A stretch of DNA of 64,000 nucleotides from an uncultured Prevotella sp. (GTDB lineage Bacteria; Bacteroidota; Bacteroidia; Bacteroidales; Bacteroidaceae): NCBI GenBank assembly GCA_900315545.1, contig OMZM01000001.1, positions 115,540 to 179,539 of the forward strand, written 5' to 3'. The first letter of the stretch is position 1; every line of letters begins with the position of its first letter. The notes beneath the pieces are model-generated. The model was not told the origin of the DNA. It did not search any database and was given only the letters and a program-made list of their open reading frames with translations. Positions 17,584 to 27,061 of this stretch are shown piece after piece. The position numbers and the translations under genes are program-made.

Positions 17584-18684
17584 ATGGACAACGCCAGAAA
17601 CATGGAACGACTGAAGAAAATAGCAAAATCGTTCAACCTGAAGGGCGACATCGCCACTATCGAACCACTCGGGAACGGACTGATAAACGATACTTTCATC
17701 GTTAAGACTGAGGCTGCCGGCACGCCCAACTATGTGCTGCAACGCATTAACACACAGATATTTACCAACGTAGAGGTATTGCAGCGAAACATCGAGGCTG
17801 TAACACGGCACATCAGGATGAAACTGACCGAGCGCGGCACCGACGACATAGACCGGCGCGTACTGACATTCCTGAACACACCGAGCGGCAGGACATATAC
17901 CGTCGACAACGAGGGATGCTGCTGGCGAATGTCGGTGTTTATTGCAAACTCGCACACGCTCGACATCGTGGACTGCAACAGCGCGAAAAGCTGCGGCAAG
18001 GCTTTCGGCGAGTTTGAAAGCCTGCTGGCTGACATTCCCGATACGCTCGGCGAGACCATACCGCGATTTCACGACATGGAACTGAGAGCAGCACAACTCG
18101 ATGAGGCAATACACAACGATGCCGCCGGACGACTGCATGAGGTAGAAGAAGAGGTGGCTGTCATAGAAGACATGGCTGACGACATGTGCAGGGCAGAACA
18201 ACTGCACCGAAAGGGAATGCTGCCGAAACGCATCTGCCACTGCGACACGAAAGTGAACAACATGCTCGTCGACGACAACGGCAACGTGCTGTGTGTCATA
18301 GACTTAGACACGGTCATGCCGTCGTACGTCTTTTCCGACTACGGCGACTTCCTGCGCACAGCGGCAAACACAGCGGCTGAAGACGAGCCAGACCTGTCGA
18401 AAGTATGCTTCAGAGAAGATATTTTCCAGTCGTTCACAGAAGGCTACATCGGCGCTACCGCCAGTTTCCTGACAAAAACAGAAAGGCAGAACCTGCCGTT
18501 TGCAGTAGCACTGTTTCCGTACATGCAGGCAACGCGTTTCCTAACCGACTACCTGAACGGCGACACATACTATAAGACGGCTTACGACCAGCACAATCTC
18601 GTGCGCACAAGAAACCAGCTGGAACTGCTGCGACAGATACTGGAACGCATGGCGAAAATAGAAAAGTTCATCGCTTCTATATAA
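17584..18684 (+). CDS. aminoglycoside-phosphotransferase-fold sugar kinase (N-acetylhexosamine 1-kinase-like)
   Basis: 366-residue APH/choline-kinase-fold protein. Seen: N-terminal lobe with GLINDTFIVKTEAAGTPNYVLQRIN, catalytic loop CHCDTKVNNMLVDDNG (the Brenner-type HxDxxxxN arrangement), and the metal-binding CVIDLDTVMP. The overall pattern is that of NahK-type N-acetylhexosamine 1-kinases rather than antibiotic kinases. Located 27 bp after the GH109 gene, it would plausibly phosphorylate GalNAc/GlcNAc liberated by the glycosidase. Substrate is inferred from family resemblance and neighbourhood. Confidence 0.8.
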   Translation: MDNARNMERLKKIAKSFNLKGDIATIEPLGNGLINDTFIVKTEAAGTPNYVLQRINTQIFTNVEVLQRNIEAVTRHIRMKLTERGTDDIDRRVLTFLNTPSGRTYTVDNEGCCWRMSVFIANSHTLDIVDCNSAKSCGKAFGEFESLLADIPDTLGETIPRFHDMELRAAQLDEAIHNDAAGRLHEVEEEVAVIEDMADDMCRAEQLHRKGMLPKRICHCDTKVNNMLVDDNGNVLCVIDLDTVMPSYVFSDYGDFLRTAANTAAEDEPDLSKVCFREDIFQSFTEGYIGATASFLTKTERQNLPFAVALFPYMQATRFLTDYLNGDTYYKTAYDQHNLVRTRNQLELLRQILERMAKIEKFIASI

Positions 18685-18734
18685 CGAAAAAGACGATATT
18701 TGTTTTTTTATTTATTAATGTAAAAAAAAATATA

Positions 18735-18742
18735 TACCTTTG
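18735..18742 (+). promoter_or_regulatory. -7 box upstream of argS
   Basis: TACCTTTG fits TAnnTTTG in an AT-rich 99-bp gap, 42 bp before the argS ATG. No TTTG at the expected spacing. Confidence 0.45.
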
Positions 18743-18783
18743 TGCCCAATTAGAAAAATAACAGAATAAAAAGCAATATAAAA

Positions 18784-20604
18784 ATGAATATAGAAAAGCA
18801 AATAATAGAGGCTGCCATGTCTGTCATAGAGGAACTCTACGGACAGAAAGCTGCCGAAAACACAATAGCACTTCAAAAGACACGCAGCGATTTTGAAGGC
18901 AACCTGACACTCGTTGTCTTCCCTTTCCTGAAGATGTCGCGCAAGTCGCCGGAAGCAACGGCACAGGAAATCGGCGAACAACTGAAAGCAAAATGCACGG
19001 CAATAGCCGACTTCAACGTGGTGAAGGGTTTTCTCAATCTTGTCATCTCGCCCGCCGCATGGATAAGCATGCTCAACGACATAGAGGCAGACGACTGCTT
19101 CGGCATGAAAAAGGCAACTGACGACAGCCCGCTCGTTATGATTGAATACTCAAGTCCAAACACTAACAAGCCTCTGCACTTGGGACACGTGCGCAACAAC
19201 CTGCTCGGATGGTCGCTCGCAAAGATAATGGAAGCCAACGGCAACCGAGTAGTGAAGACCAACATCGTGAACGACAGGGGCATACATATATGCAAGTCGA
19301 TGCTGGCATGGCTGAAATGGGGCAACGGCGAAACACCGGAAAGCAGCGGAAAGAAAGGCGACCACCTGATAGGCGACTACTATGTGGCATTCGACAAGCA
19401 TTACCGCGAAGAGGTAAAGGAACTGAAAGAAAAACTCATAACTGAAGGTGTCGACGAAGAAACGGCAGAGAAAAGAGCCAAAGACGAGGCACCACTGATA
19501 TGCGAGGCTCACGACATGCTCGTAAAATGGGAACAGAACGACCCAGAAATAAGAGCACTGTGGGAAAAGATGAACGAATGGGTGTATGCAGGCTTCGATG
19601 AGACATACAAGGCTATGGGAGTCAGTTTCGACAAGATATACTACGAGTCGCAGACTTATCTCGAAGGCAAGAAGAAAGTAGAGGAAGGACTCGAGAAGGG
19701 AATATTCTTCCGCAAGGACGACAACAGCGTATGGGCTGACCTGTCGGCTGACGGACTCGACCAGAAACTGCTGCTACGCAGCGACGGCACAAGCGTATAT
19801 ATGACGCAGGACATTGGAACAGCTAACATGCGTTTCAATGACTACCCGATAGACAAGATGATATATGTCGTGGGCAACGAACAGAACTACCACTTCCAAG
19901 TGCTGTCTATACTGCTCGACCGATTAGGCTTCAAATGGGGCAAGGAACTTGTTCACTTCTCCTACGGAATGGTGGAACTGCCTAACGGAAAGATGAAGAG
20001 CCGCGAGGGAACTGTCGTCGATGCCGACGAACTGATAGCATCGATGATAGACAATGCACGGAAAATGAGCGAGGATAAGGTAAACAAGATAGAAGGCATC
20101 AGCAACGATGAAGCAAATGAAATAGCACGCATCGTCGGACTGGGAGCACTGAAATACTTTATACTGAAAGTGGACGCGCGAAAGAATATGCTCTTCAATC
20201 CGGAAGAATCTATCGACTTCAACGGCAACACAGGACCGTTCATACAGTACACTCACGCAAGAATCAGGTCAATACTGCGCAAAGCTGAAGAACAGGGCAT
20301 AGACATAGAGAAGACTATTGGCGAAGACATGCCGCTGAACGATAAGGAAGCCGAACTGATACAGAAACTGAACGAGTTTACGGCAGCCGTAGAACAGGCA
20401 GGAAAAGACTATTCACCAAGCGGAATTGCCAACTACTGCTACGAACTGACCAAACAGTTCAACCAGTTCTACCACGAATGCAGCATACTCAATGCTGACT
20501 CCGACAGAGAGAGAGCAGTAAGACTCGTGCTGGCAAAGAACGTTGCTAAAGTGATAAAGAACGGCATGGCTCTTCTTGGCATAGAAGTTCCAGAAAGAAT
20601 GTAA
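18784..20604 (+). CDS. argS: arginyl-tRNA synthetase
   Basis: 606-residue class I aminoacyl-tRNA synthetase for arginine. Seen: N-terminal Add1 domain, the HIGH motif as SSPNTNKPLHLGHVRNNLLG (about residues 122-141), a KMSKS-equivalent GKMKSREGT, and a C-terminal DALR anticodon-binding domain (GPFIQYTHARIRSIL onwards). Length is typical. The RNase H gene starts 12 bp downstream on the same strand. Confidence 0.97.
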   Translation: MNIEKQIIEAAMSVIEELYGQKAAENTIALQKTRSDFEGNLTLVVFPFLKMSRKSPEATAQEIGEQLKAKCTAIADFNVVKGFLNLVISPAAWISMLNDIEADDCFGMKKATDDSPLVMIEYSSPNTNKPLHLGHVRNNLLGWSLAKIMEANGNRVVKTNIVNDRGIHICKSMLAWLKWGNGETPESSGKKGDHLIGDYYVAFDKHYREEVKELKEKLITEGVDEETAEKRAKDEAPLICEAHDMLVKWEQNDPEIRALWEKMNEWVYAGFDETYKAMGVSFDKIYYESQTYLEGKKKVEEGLEKGIFFRKDDNSVWADLSADGLDQKLLLRSDGTSVYMTQDIGTANMRFNDYPIDKMIYVVGNEQNYHFQVLSILLDRLGFKWGKELVHFSYGMVELPNGKMKSREGTVVDADELIASMIDNARKMSEDKVNKIEGISNDEANEIARIVGLGALKYFILKVDARKNMLFNPEESIDFNGNTGPFIQYTHARIRSILRKAEEQGIDIEKTIGEDMPLNDKEAELIQKLNEFTAAVEQAGKDYSPSGIANYCYELTKQFNQFYHECSILNADSDRERAVRLVLAKNVAKVIKNGMALLGIEVPERM

Positions 20605-20616
20605 CAGGACGACGGT

Positions 20617-21084
20617 ATGGACTTAGTTAATCCACCAGACTACCGCAACGACACCGTACTGCCACTTCCGCCGGAAGTGAAAGCCAACGCATGGGCTGTG
20701 GATGCTGCATGCAGCGGCAATCCGGGACCAATGGAGTACAGAGCCATTGATTTGGCTACAGGAACGGAAGTTTTCAGATATGGTCCGCTACACGGAACAA
20801 ACAACATTGGCGAGTTTCTTGCCATAGTCCACGCGCTTGCACTGATGAAGCAGAAGAACATCAGCGGCAAGGTTATATACACCGACTCGAACAATGCCAT
20901 GACGTGGCTGAAGAAGAAACACTGCAAGACCACATTGCAGAGAAACGAAAAGACCGAAAAACTTTTCGGCATAATAGCAAGGGCTGAACAGTGGCTGCGC
21001 ATCAATCCGATAACTGTCGACATAGAGAAATGGGACACACAGCGGTGGGGCGAGATTCCAGCCGACTTCGGACGCAAACACTGA
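20617..21084 (+). CDS. ribonuclease H family protein
   Basis: 155-residue RNase H-fold protein. The acidic catalytic set is visible: Asp in AVDAACSGNPGP (about residue 25), Glu in GTNNIGEFLAIVHAL, Asp in YTDSNNAMTWLK, and a final Asp in GEIPADFGRK. It likely degrades RNA in RNA/DNA hybrids. It lacks the N-terminal hybrid-binding domain found in some Bacteroidales RNases H. It is probably co-transcribed with argS (12-bp gap). Confidence 0.9.
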   Translation: MDLVNPPDYRNDTVLPLPPEVKANAWAVDAACSGNPGPMEYRAIDLATGTEVFRYGPLHGTNNIGEFLAIVHALALMKQKNISGKVIYTDSNNAMTWLKKKHCKTTLQRNEKTEKLFGIIARAEQWLRINPITVDIEKWDTQRWGEIPADFGRKH

Positions 21085-21145
21085 CAAATACAGAAAAACA
21101 TAAAAAATAGAAAGAATAACATAACAATAAAAGTTTAAAGAAATT

Positions 21146-22996
21146 ATGGCAGAAGAATTAGAAGTGAAAACCCTCGACCAAGTCGTTGTAAGATTCTCTG
21201 GCGACTCTGGCGACGGTATGCAGCTTGCTGGTAACATTTTCTCAACAGTTTCGGCTATAGTCGGAAACGGAATTTCTACCTTTCCTGACTATCCTGCCGA
21301 TATTCGCGCCCCGCAAGGCTCGCTGACTGGTGTCAGTGGATTTCAGGTTCACATTGGAGAAGGAAAAGTTCTGACCCCAGGCGACAAGTGCGACGTACTG
21401 GTTGCGATGAACGCTGCGGCTCTTAAGACTCAGTATCAGTATGCAAAACGACATGCAACTATCATCATCGACACCAATTCTTTCGGTCCAAACGACCTTA
21501 AGAAAGCTGAGTTCAAGACAGATGACTATCTTACCGAGATGGGCATCGACAGCGACAGAGTGGTTGCTTGTCCTATAACAAAAATGGTGAAGGACTGTCT
21601 TGCTGACAGCGGCATGGACAACAAGTCGATACTGAAGTGTCGAAATATGTTCGCGCTGGGACTCGTCTGCTGGTTGTTCCATAGAGACATAAAACTGGTG
21701 GAGGACTATCTGCTCGACAAATTTGCAAAAAAGCCTGAACTGGCTATTAACAATATAAAGGTTGTGCGTGCCGGATACGATCACGGACACAACGTACACG
21801 CAAGTGTCCCGGCTACCTACCGCGTAGAATCGAAGCACAAGACAACAGGCAGATACATGGATATCACAGGCAACAAGGCTACGGCTTACGGTCTGATTGC
21901 TGCTGCTGAGAAAGCCGGACTGAAGTTGTATCTCGGTTCATATCCTATCACTCCTGCCACCGACATACTGCACGAACTGTCGAAGCACAAGTCGCTTGGC
22001 ATCATCACCGTACAGTGCGAAGATGAGATTTCAGGCTGTGCAAGTGCCATAGGTGCATCGTTTGCCGGCGCACTGGCTGCCACCAGCACATCGGGACCTG
22101 GACTCTGCCTGAAGAGCGAAGCCATGAACCTCGCTGTAATGGATGAGCTTCCACTGGTCATCATCGACGTTCAGCGTGGAGGACCGTCAACAGGACTGCC
22201 GACAAAGAGTGAGCAGACAGACCTCTTGCAGGCACTCTACGGCAGAAACGGAGAAAGTCCGATGCCTGTAATTGCTGCTACAAGCCCGACTAACTGTTTC
22301 GACTCGGTTTATGCCGCATCAAAGATTGCGCTTGAGCACATGACGCCGGTAATTCTCTTGACCGATGCTTTCATTGCCAATGGTTCTGCCGCATGGCGTC
22401 TGCCAGACATTGCGGAACTGCCGGAGATACATCCGCACTATGCCACACCTGAGATGAAGGACAACTATACTCCTTATTTCAGGGACGAAAAGACTAAGGC
22501 TCGCTACTGGGCTATTCCTGGTCAGGAAGGCTACACACACATTCTGGGCGGTCTGGAGAAAGACGGCAAGACCGGAGCCATATCTACCGACCCGCAGAAC
22601 CACGACGAAATGTGCCGTCTGAGGGCAGAGAAGGTTGCAAACATTCCTGTTCCTGACCTTGAGATTATGGGCGATGCCGACGATGCCGAGCTGCTTATCG
22701 TTGGTTTCGGAGGTACATACGGACACCTCTACTCTGCTATGGAGGAATTGCAGCAGCGTGGCTACAAAGTGGCACACACCCACTTCTCGTTTATCAATCC
22801 ACTGCCGAAAAACACAGCCGACGTGCTGATGAGATACAAGAAGGTAGTCGTAGCCGAGCAGAATCTGGGTCAGCTCGCTTCTTTCCTCAAAGCACGCATA
22901 AACGGATTTGTGCCATATCAGTACAACGAAGTCAAGGGACAGCCGTTTGTCGTTGCTGAACTGGCTGATGCATTTGAAGCTATAATAAAAGAGTAA
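21146..22996 (+). CDS. korA: 2-oxoacid:acceptor oxidoreductase, fused gamma/alpha subunit (KorA)
   Basis: 616-residue subunit of 2-oxoglutarate (or related 2-oxoacid):ferredoxin oxidoreductase. Residues about 10-190 are the gamma domain (VRFSGDSGDGMQLAGNI, PDYPADIRAPQGS). The alpha domain follows (ITGNKATAYGLIAAAEKAGL, YPITPATDILHELSKH, CEDEISGCASAIGASFAGA, TSTSGPGLCLKSEA). The fusion is usual for KorA-type enzymes. With korB 35 bp downstream it makes a two-subunit cytoplasmic enzyme transferring electrons to ferredoxin with CoA acylation. No separate ferredoxin-domain subunit is present here. Confidence 0.93.
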   Translation: MAEELEVKTLDQVVVRFSGDSGDGMQLAGNIFSTVSAIVGNGISTFPDYPADIRAPQGSLTGVSGFQVHIGEGKVLTPGDKCDVLVAMNAAALKTQYQYAKRHATIIIDTNSFGPNDLKKAEFKTDDYLTEMGIDSDRVVACPITKMVKDCLADSGMDNKSILKCRNMFALGLVCWLFHRDIKLVEDYLLDKFAKKPELAINNIKVVRAGYDHGHNVHASVPATYRVESKHKTTGRYMDITGNKATAYGLIAAAEKAGLKLYLGSYPITPATDILHELSKHKSLGIITVQCEDEISGCASAIGASFAGALAATSTSGPGLCLKSEAMNLAVMDELPLVIIDVQRGGPSTGLPTKSEQTDLLQALYGRNGESPMPVIAATSPTNCFDSVYAASKIALEHMTPVILLTDAFIANGSAAWRLPDIAELPEIHPHYATPEMKDNYTPYFRDEKTKARYWAIPGQEGYTHILGGLEKDGKTGAISTDPQNHDEMCRLRAEKVANIPVPDLEIMGDADDAELLIVGFGGTYGHLYSAMEELQQRGYKVAHTHFSFINPLPKNTADVLMRYKKVVVAEQNLGQLASFLKARINGFVPYQYNEVKGQPFVVAELADAFEAIIKE

Positions 22997-23031
22997 GATA
23001 CATAACAACAACATAAAAAGGAGAAAACAAT

Positions 23032-24039
23032 ATGACAACATATACAGCTCAAGACTATAAGAAAGGACAACCACGATGGTGTCCAGGCTGTGGCGACCAC
23101 TTCTTCCTGGCTTCACTGCACAAGGCAATGGCAGAATTAGGAATACCGCCACACAAGGTTGCCGTCATCTCGGGTATCGGTTGTTCGAGCCGTCTGCCTT
23201 ACTATGTCAACACTTACGCCATGCAGACCATTCACGGACGTGCCGCTGCAATAGCCACAGGCGTCAGGGTAACCAACACCGAACTTTCCGTATGGCAGAT
23301 ATCGGGCGACGGCGACGGACTCGCCATCGGCGGAAACCACTTCATTCATGCCATGCGCAGAAACGTAGGCATCAACATCATATTGCTGAACAACCGCATC
23401 TATGGTCTGACGAAAGGACAATACTCGCCTACGTCGCCACGCGGATTCGTTTCGAAGTCGAGCCCTTACGGAACTGTTGAAGACCCGTTCCGCCCTGCCG
23501 AGCTGTGCTTTGGCGCACGCGGACGATTCTTCGCACGCACCGTAGCCACAGACGGACCGGAAACGGTGGAAGTGCTGAAGGCGGCACAAAACCATGAAGG
23601 AGCAACGGTATGCGAGATTTTGCAGAACTGCGTCATCTTCAACAATGGCGTTTACGACCCTATATATAATAAGGAGAACCGCAAGAAGAATGCCATCTAC
23701 CTGCAACACGGCAAGAAACTTGTCTTTGGCGAGAACGACGAGATGGGTATCGTGCGCGACGGTTTCAACCTCAAGGTAGTGAAGATTGGCGAAGGCGGAT
23801 GGACGATGGACGATGTTCTCGTGCACGATGCACACTGCGAGGACAACACATTGCAAATGAAGCTGGCTCTCATGGACACGTCGGAGGGATTCCCAGTGGC
23901 TCTCGGAGTAATTCGCGACGTGCCGGCGCCTACTTACAACAACGCCATTTGGAAGCAGATTGACGACGTCAAGCAGAAGAAAAACTATCACAACTTCTCT
24001 GAGTTGCTTGAAACCAACGACATCTGGGAGGTGAAATAG
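23032..24039 (+). CDS. korB: 2-oxoacid:acceptor oxidoreductase, beta subunit (KorB)
   Basis: 335-residue thiamine-pyrophosphate-binding beta subunit. Seen: WCPGCGDHFFLASL at the N-terminus, VISGIGCSSRLPYY, and the TPP/Mg motif GDGDGLAIGGNHFIHAMRRN ending in ILLNNRIYGLTKGQYSPTS. It partners KorA immediately upstream. The pair most likely acts as 2-oxoglutarate synthase/oxidase in the partial TCA branch of an anaerobe; a 2-oxoisovalerate preference cannot be excluded from sequence. Confidence 0.93.
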   Translation: MTTYTAQDYKKGQPRWCPGCGDHFFLASLHKAMAELGIPPHKVAVISGIGCSSRLPYYVNTYAMQTIHGRAAAIATGVRVTNTELSVWQISGDGDGLAIGGNHFIHAMRRNVGINIILLNNRIYGLTKGQYSPTSPRGFVSKSSPYGTVEDPFRPAELCFGARGRFFARTVATDGPETVEVLKAAQNHEGATVCEILQNCVIFNNGVYDPIYNKENRKKNAIYLQHGKKLVFGENDEMGIVRDGFNLKVVKIGEGGWTMDDVLVHDAHCEDNTLQMKLALMDTSEGFPVALGVIRDVPAPTYNNAIWKQIDDVKQKKNYHNFSELLETNDIWEVK

Positions 24040-24124
24040 TTTGCCGAGCGAATGCAAATATTCAGAATAACAGACAAGAGGGGCATTTATAACACAAACC
24101 CTTGAGAAATAGATATTATCCTAT

Positions 24125-25279
24125 ATGAATAATAGACACATTACATTGATCGCAACGATGCTGCTATGCACCGTTGCGATTTTTGGTCAAGACCAGCCCA
24201 GACTGGAAGTGAGACCGGTAGCAAGACTGCTCATGGACGCTGCGCTTATAGACGCCGGAAGCGAAAACAAAGACCTTAACGACGGCTTCGCAGTGCCCGA
24301 CGTGCGCATCGGCGTGGCTGCAAAGTACGGCGACTGGTCGGCTACGATAGAGGCAGGCATGCAGTTTGGCAAGGTTACGCCTATGGACATGTATATCCGC
24401 CGCGACTTCTCGCCAACCGACTATGCGCGAGCCGGATTTTTCGTCAACCAATACGGACTGCAGGCGGCATACAGCAGCTCGCTGAAAACGGGCATGGAGG
24501 AGCCGCGAAGCAACATGGCGCTGGCGCACAACTACCAGCTCGGAGCAGAATACGTACACCACGACAGCAAGTTTTTTGGCTCACTTTGCTTCTTCAGCGA
24601 GAAGGAATCGATGATGCGGGCTGGCAACGAGACGGGCAATCAGGGTGTCGGTGTAGTGTCGAGACTGGTCTACAGACCGCTGCACGACGACAACGGAAAC
24701 ATTCTTGCCATAGGTATTTCGGGCGGACTGCAAACGGCTCAGTACAACAAAGACAACGAACTGAACCACAGACAGATAACGCTGATGAGCACATACCCCA
24801 CACGCGTTTCGTCAGTGGCTGCGCAGAAGGCGGAGATTACAGATGCGCGCTTCATGGCTGAGTTCACTCCTGAGCTTACGGCATCGTACGGCAGGTGGTG
24901 TTTCGAGGGACAATACTACTTCAATCAGGTCAACAGGCGCAACTCGCTGCCTGCATTCATTGGCTCAGGGGCATACGGAATGGTGCGTACCATCATCAAG
25001 GGCAAGCCATACCAGCACAACGACAACTTCTGCATGACTGCCATTCCGCAGGGAGGAACGATGGAACTGTGTCTCGGATACAGTTACTCCGACCTCAATT
25101 CCAGAAAGGCGCAGATACGGGGAGGAATAGTAAACGACTACTCGCTGGTGTTCAACTATTACATCAACAACTATATACTGTGGCGCGTGCGTGGCTCGGT
25201 TACTACGGCAAAGGCTCGCACGGGCTTCGAAGACAACACTGTGTCGATACTGGAGACAAGATTGCAGATTAAGATATAA
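24125..25279 (+). CDS. outer-membrane porin, phosphate-selective O/P-like
   Basis: 384-residue predicted outer-membrane beta-barrel. It has a signal peptide (residues 1-22, ending VAIFGQ), then alternating amphipathic strands such as DWSATIEAGMQFG and DYARAGFFVNQYGLQAAYSSS. It ends with a barrel-type strand, SILETRLQIKI. Composition and strand spacing resemble the OprO/OprP porin family of Bacteroidetes. Solute is unknown. The gene stands alone between korB (85 bp) and a tandem repeat array and terminator downstream. Confidence 0.75.
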   Translation: MNNRHITLIATMLLCTVAIFGQDQPRLEVRPVARLLMDAALIDAGSENKDLNDGFAVPDVRIGVAAKYGDWSATIEAGMQFGKVTPMDMYIRRDFSPTDYARAGFFVNQYGLQAAYSSSLKTGMEEPRSNMALAHNYQLGAEYVHHDSKFFGSLCFFSEKESMMRAGNETGNQGVGVVSRLVYRPLHDDNGNILAIGISGGLQTAQYNKDNELNHRQITLMSTYPTRVSSVAAQKAEITDARFMAEFTPELTASYGRWCFEGQYYFNQVNRRNSLPAFIGSGAYGMVRTIIKGKPYQHNDNFCMTAIPQGGTMELCLGYSYSDLNSRKAQIRGGIVNDYSLVFNYYINNYILWRVRGSVTTAKARTGFEDNTVSILETRLQIKI

Positions 25280-25335
25280 GAAACGGATGCCTGCCTTTTT
25301 GCGTTTCGCATAACCACATGCAAAATATGCTGAAA

Positions 25336-25423
25336 TTACAGACGGCTTGTAATATTGTGACAGCTTAGTTGTAACACCGTTACAGATAGTCTGTAACAGG
25401 ATTACAAGGCACCTGTAAAAAAC
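25336..25423 (+). repeat. array of four 22-bp palindromic units, second sequence family
   Basis: Units start at 25336, 25358, 25380 and 25402 with no spacer between them. The third contains TTACAGA-TAG-TCTGTAA, a perfect 7-3-7 palindrome; the others are imperfect (T-T/G-ACA ... TGTAA ends). A matching four-unit array is at 48555-48642. It lies between the porin stop and a terminator, in a convergent gap. The 267-bp gap otherwise shows no gene. Confidence 0.8.
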
Positions 25424-25470
25424 TGATTAGGCTGAGTCTGTCATGCGGGATGGCACTGCACCTTACGTTA

Positions 25471-25511
25471 AACGCAAATAACATCTTGACAATAAGGATG
25501 TTATTTGCGTT
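25471..25511. terminator. strong bidirectional terminator
   Basis: AACGCAAATAACATC (25471-25485) and GATGTTATTTGCGTT (25497-25511) form a perfect 15-bp stem with an 11-nt loop, followed by TTTTATTATT. It separates convergent porin and transporter genes. Confidence 0.9.
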
Positions 25512-25546
25512 TTTATTATTACTTGCAGCATTGCTGCCGCCCATGC

Positions 25547-26908
25547 CTATATCACTCCGAACTGATGCAGGAAGATTGCCATGATGCTTATCGGGCAGAC
25601 ATACCGCACGCAGAATAGCCATACGCCATATAGGCTTCCTTTCAGCGTACCATAGTTCGTGAATTCGTCGCGGCTGATTTTCGTCGGCACATACCAGCCT
25701 ATGAACAGGCTCGTCAGCAGTCCTCCGAACGGCAGAAGTATCTGTCCGGTAACGAAATCGGCTGCATCAAACAGCGTCTTTCCCATCACCGTCAGCCCTT
25801 CTCTGCCGCCAAACGACAGCGCACAGAATGCAGCCACGACCGAACAGCCGAGCGTTACAATCCACGCACCCTTGCTTCTCGACACCTTCAACTCCTCATG
25901 GAAGAACGCCGTAGACACCTCGTGCAGCGAGATGAGCGACGTGAGGGCAGCCAGAGAGAGCAGTATGTAGAACAGTAACGACACTATGAGTGGCAGCAGC
26001 GGCACACTGCCGAAAGCCTGCTGGAATACGTTTGGCAACGTGATGAATATGAGCGACGGACCGCTGTCGGGCTGCACGCCAACGGAAAAGGCAGCAGGAA
26101 ATATCATCAGTCCGGCAAGTATGGCTATCAGAGAGTCGATGACGCTTATCTCGACAGCCGATTTCGTTAGGTTGGTGTCGCGCGAAAAATAGCTTGCATA
26201 AGTGCAGATGCAACCCATACCGATGCTGAGCGAATAGAACGCCTGACCTAATCCGCCGAGAAAGACATCCTTGTCCAGTTCGCCGAAGTCGGGCTTCAGC
26301 AGATAATTTATGCCCTTCGAGGCTCCCGGCAGCATGCACGAGGCTACAACAATGACAAGCAGCAGGACGAAAAGCGTAGGCATCATCATCTTCGACGCCC
26401 GCTCGATGCCTTTCTCCACACCGCGCGTAATGATGAAATGCGTGGCAAAAAGAAAGACTACAGCCCACAAAATCGGCTTCCACGCATTAGTGGAGAAATC
26501 TGCAAAATAAGCCTGGTAGTACGCCGCATCGCCTGTCATCTGCCCTACAAGCGTTCCGTAGATGTATTGCAGGCACCATCCCGACACAACGGCATAGTAG
26601 CCCGTGATGATGAAACCAGTCATGACACCAATATATCCAATGACTTTCCACACCGAGCCGTTAGCCAGTTTGCTGTATGCGCGAGCCGAGTTCGACGCTC
26701 CGTGCCTGCCTATGATAAACTCGCTTATCATGCATGGTATGCCCAGAAGCAGCACGCAGACGATGTAAACAAGTATGAACACGGCGCCACCGTTCTCGCC
26801 CGTCATGTAAGGGAAGCGCCACACGTTGCCCAGACCGACTGCCGAGCCGGCTGTAGCAAGTATGATTCCGAGTTTGGAACCGAAGTTTGCTCTTTCCGAA
26901 TGTTTCAT
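25547..26908 (-). CDS. sodium-dependent transporter, NSS (SNF) family
   Basis: 453-residue polytopic inner-membrane protein of the neurotransmitter:sodium symporter family. Seen: the N-terminal signature FGSKLGIILATAGSAVGLGNVWRFPYMTGENGGAVFILVY (TM1-2 with the unwound TM1 region), GLGQAFYSLSIGMGCICTYASYF (TM6 region), and about eleven to twelve hydrophobic helices in total. Bacterial members take up amino acids or related amines with Na+; the substrate is not predictable here. Confidence 0.93.
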   Translation of the reverse strand: MKHSERANFGSKLGIILATAGSAVGLGNVWRFPYMTGENGGAVFILVYIVCVLLLGIPCMISEFIIGRHGASNSARAYSKLANGSVWKVIGYIGVMTGFIITGYYAVVSGWCLQYIYGTLVGQMTGDAAYYQAYFADFSTNAWKPILWAVVFLFATHFIITRGVEKGIERASKMMMPTLFVLLLVIVVASCMLPGASKGINYLLKPDFGELDKDVFLGGLGQAFYSLSIGMGCICTYASYFSRDTNLTKSAVEISVIDSLIAILAGLMIFPAAFSVGVQPDSGPSLIFITLPNVFQQAFGSVPLLPLIVSLLFYILLSLAALTSLISLHEVSTAFFHEELKVSRSKGAWIVTLGCSVVAAFCALSFGGREGLTVMGKTLFDAADFVTGQILLPFGGLLTSLFIGWYVPTKISRDEFTNYGTLKGSLYGVWLFCVRYVCPISIMAIFLHQFGVI

Positions 26909-27061
26909 AAATTTCTGTTTTTCAGGACACGTTCGTTCCTGTTTGTATCTTCAATTATTTCGTAATCCTGTCGTATGGGAGTACCGTCTCCGTCGGTATA
27001 TATCCATGGCACAAGCCATTATCAGCATCATCTCATACATTTGCCTGTGCCGGCAGATGCC

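Noticed and set aside
25336-25423. CRISPR-like short tandem repeats (also at 48555, 3522, 15746 and 31469)
   Set aside because: Units are contiguous with no unique spacers, each unit is itself a palindrome, only four units occur, and no cas genes are present.
26909-27061. Possible short peptides on the minus strand between the CYTH gene and the NSS transporter
   Set aside because: Frames of about 30 codons exist, but starts are poor, they lack any feature, and nothing supports translation.
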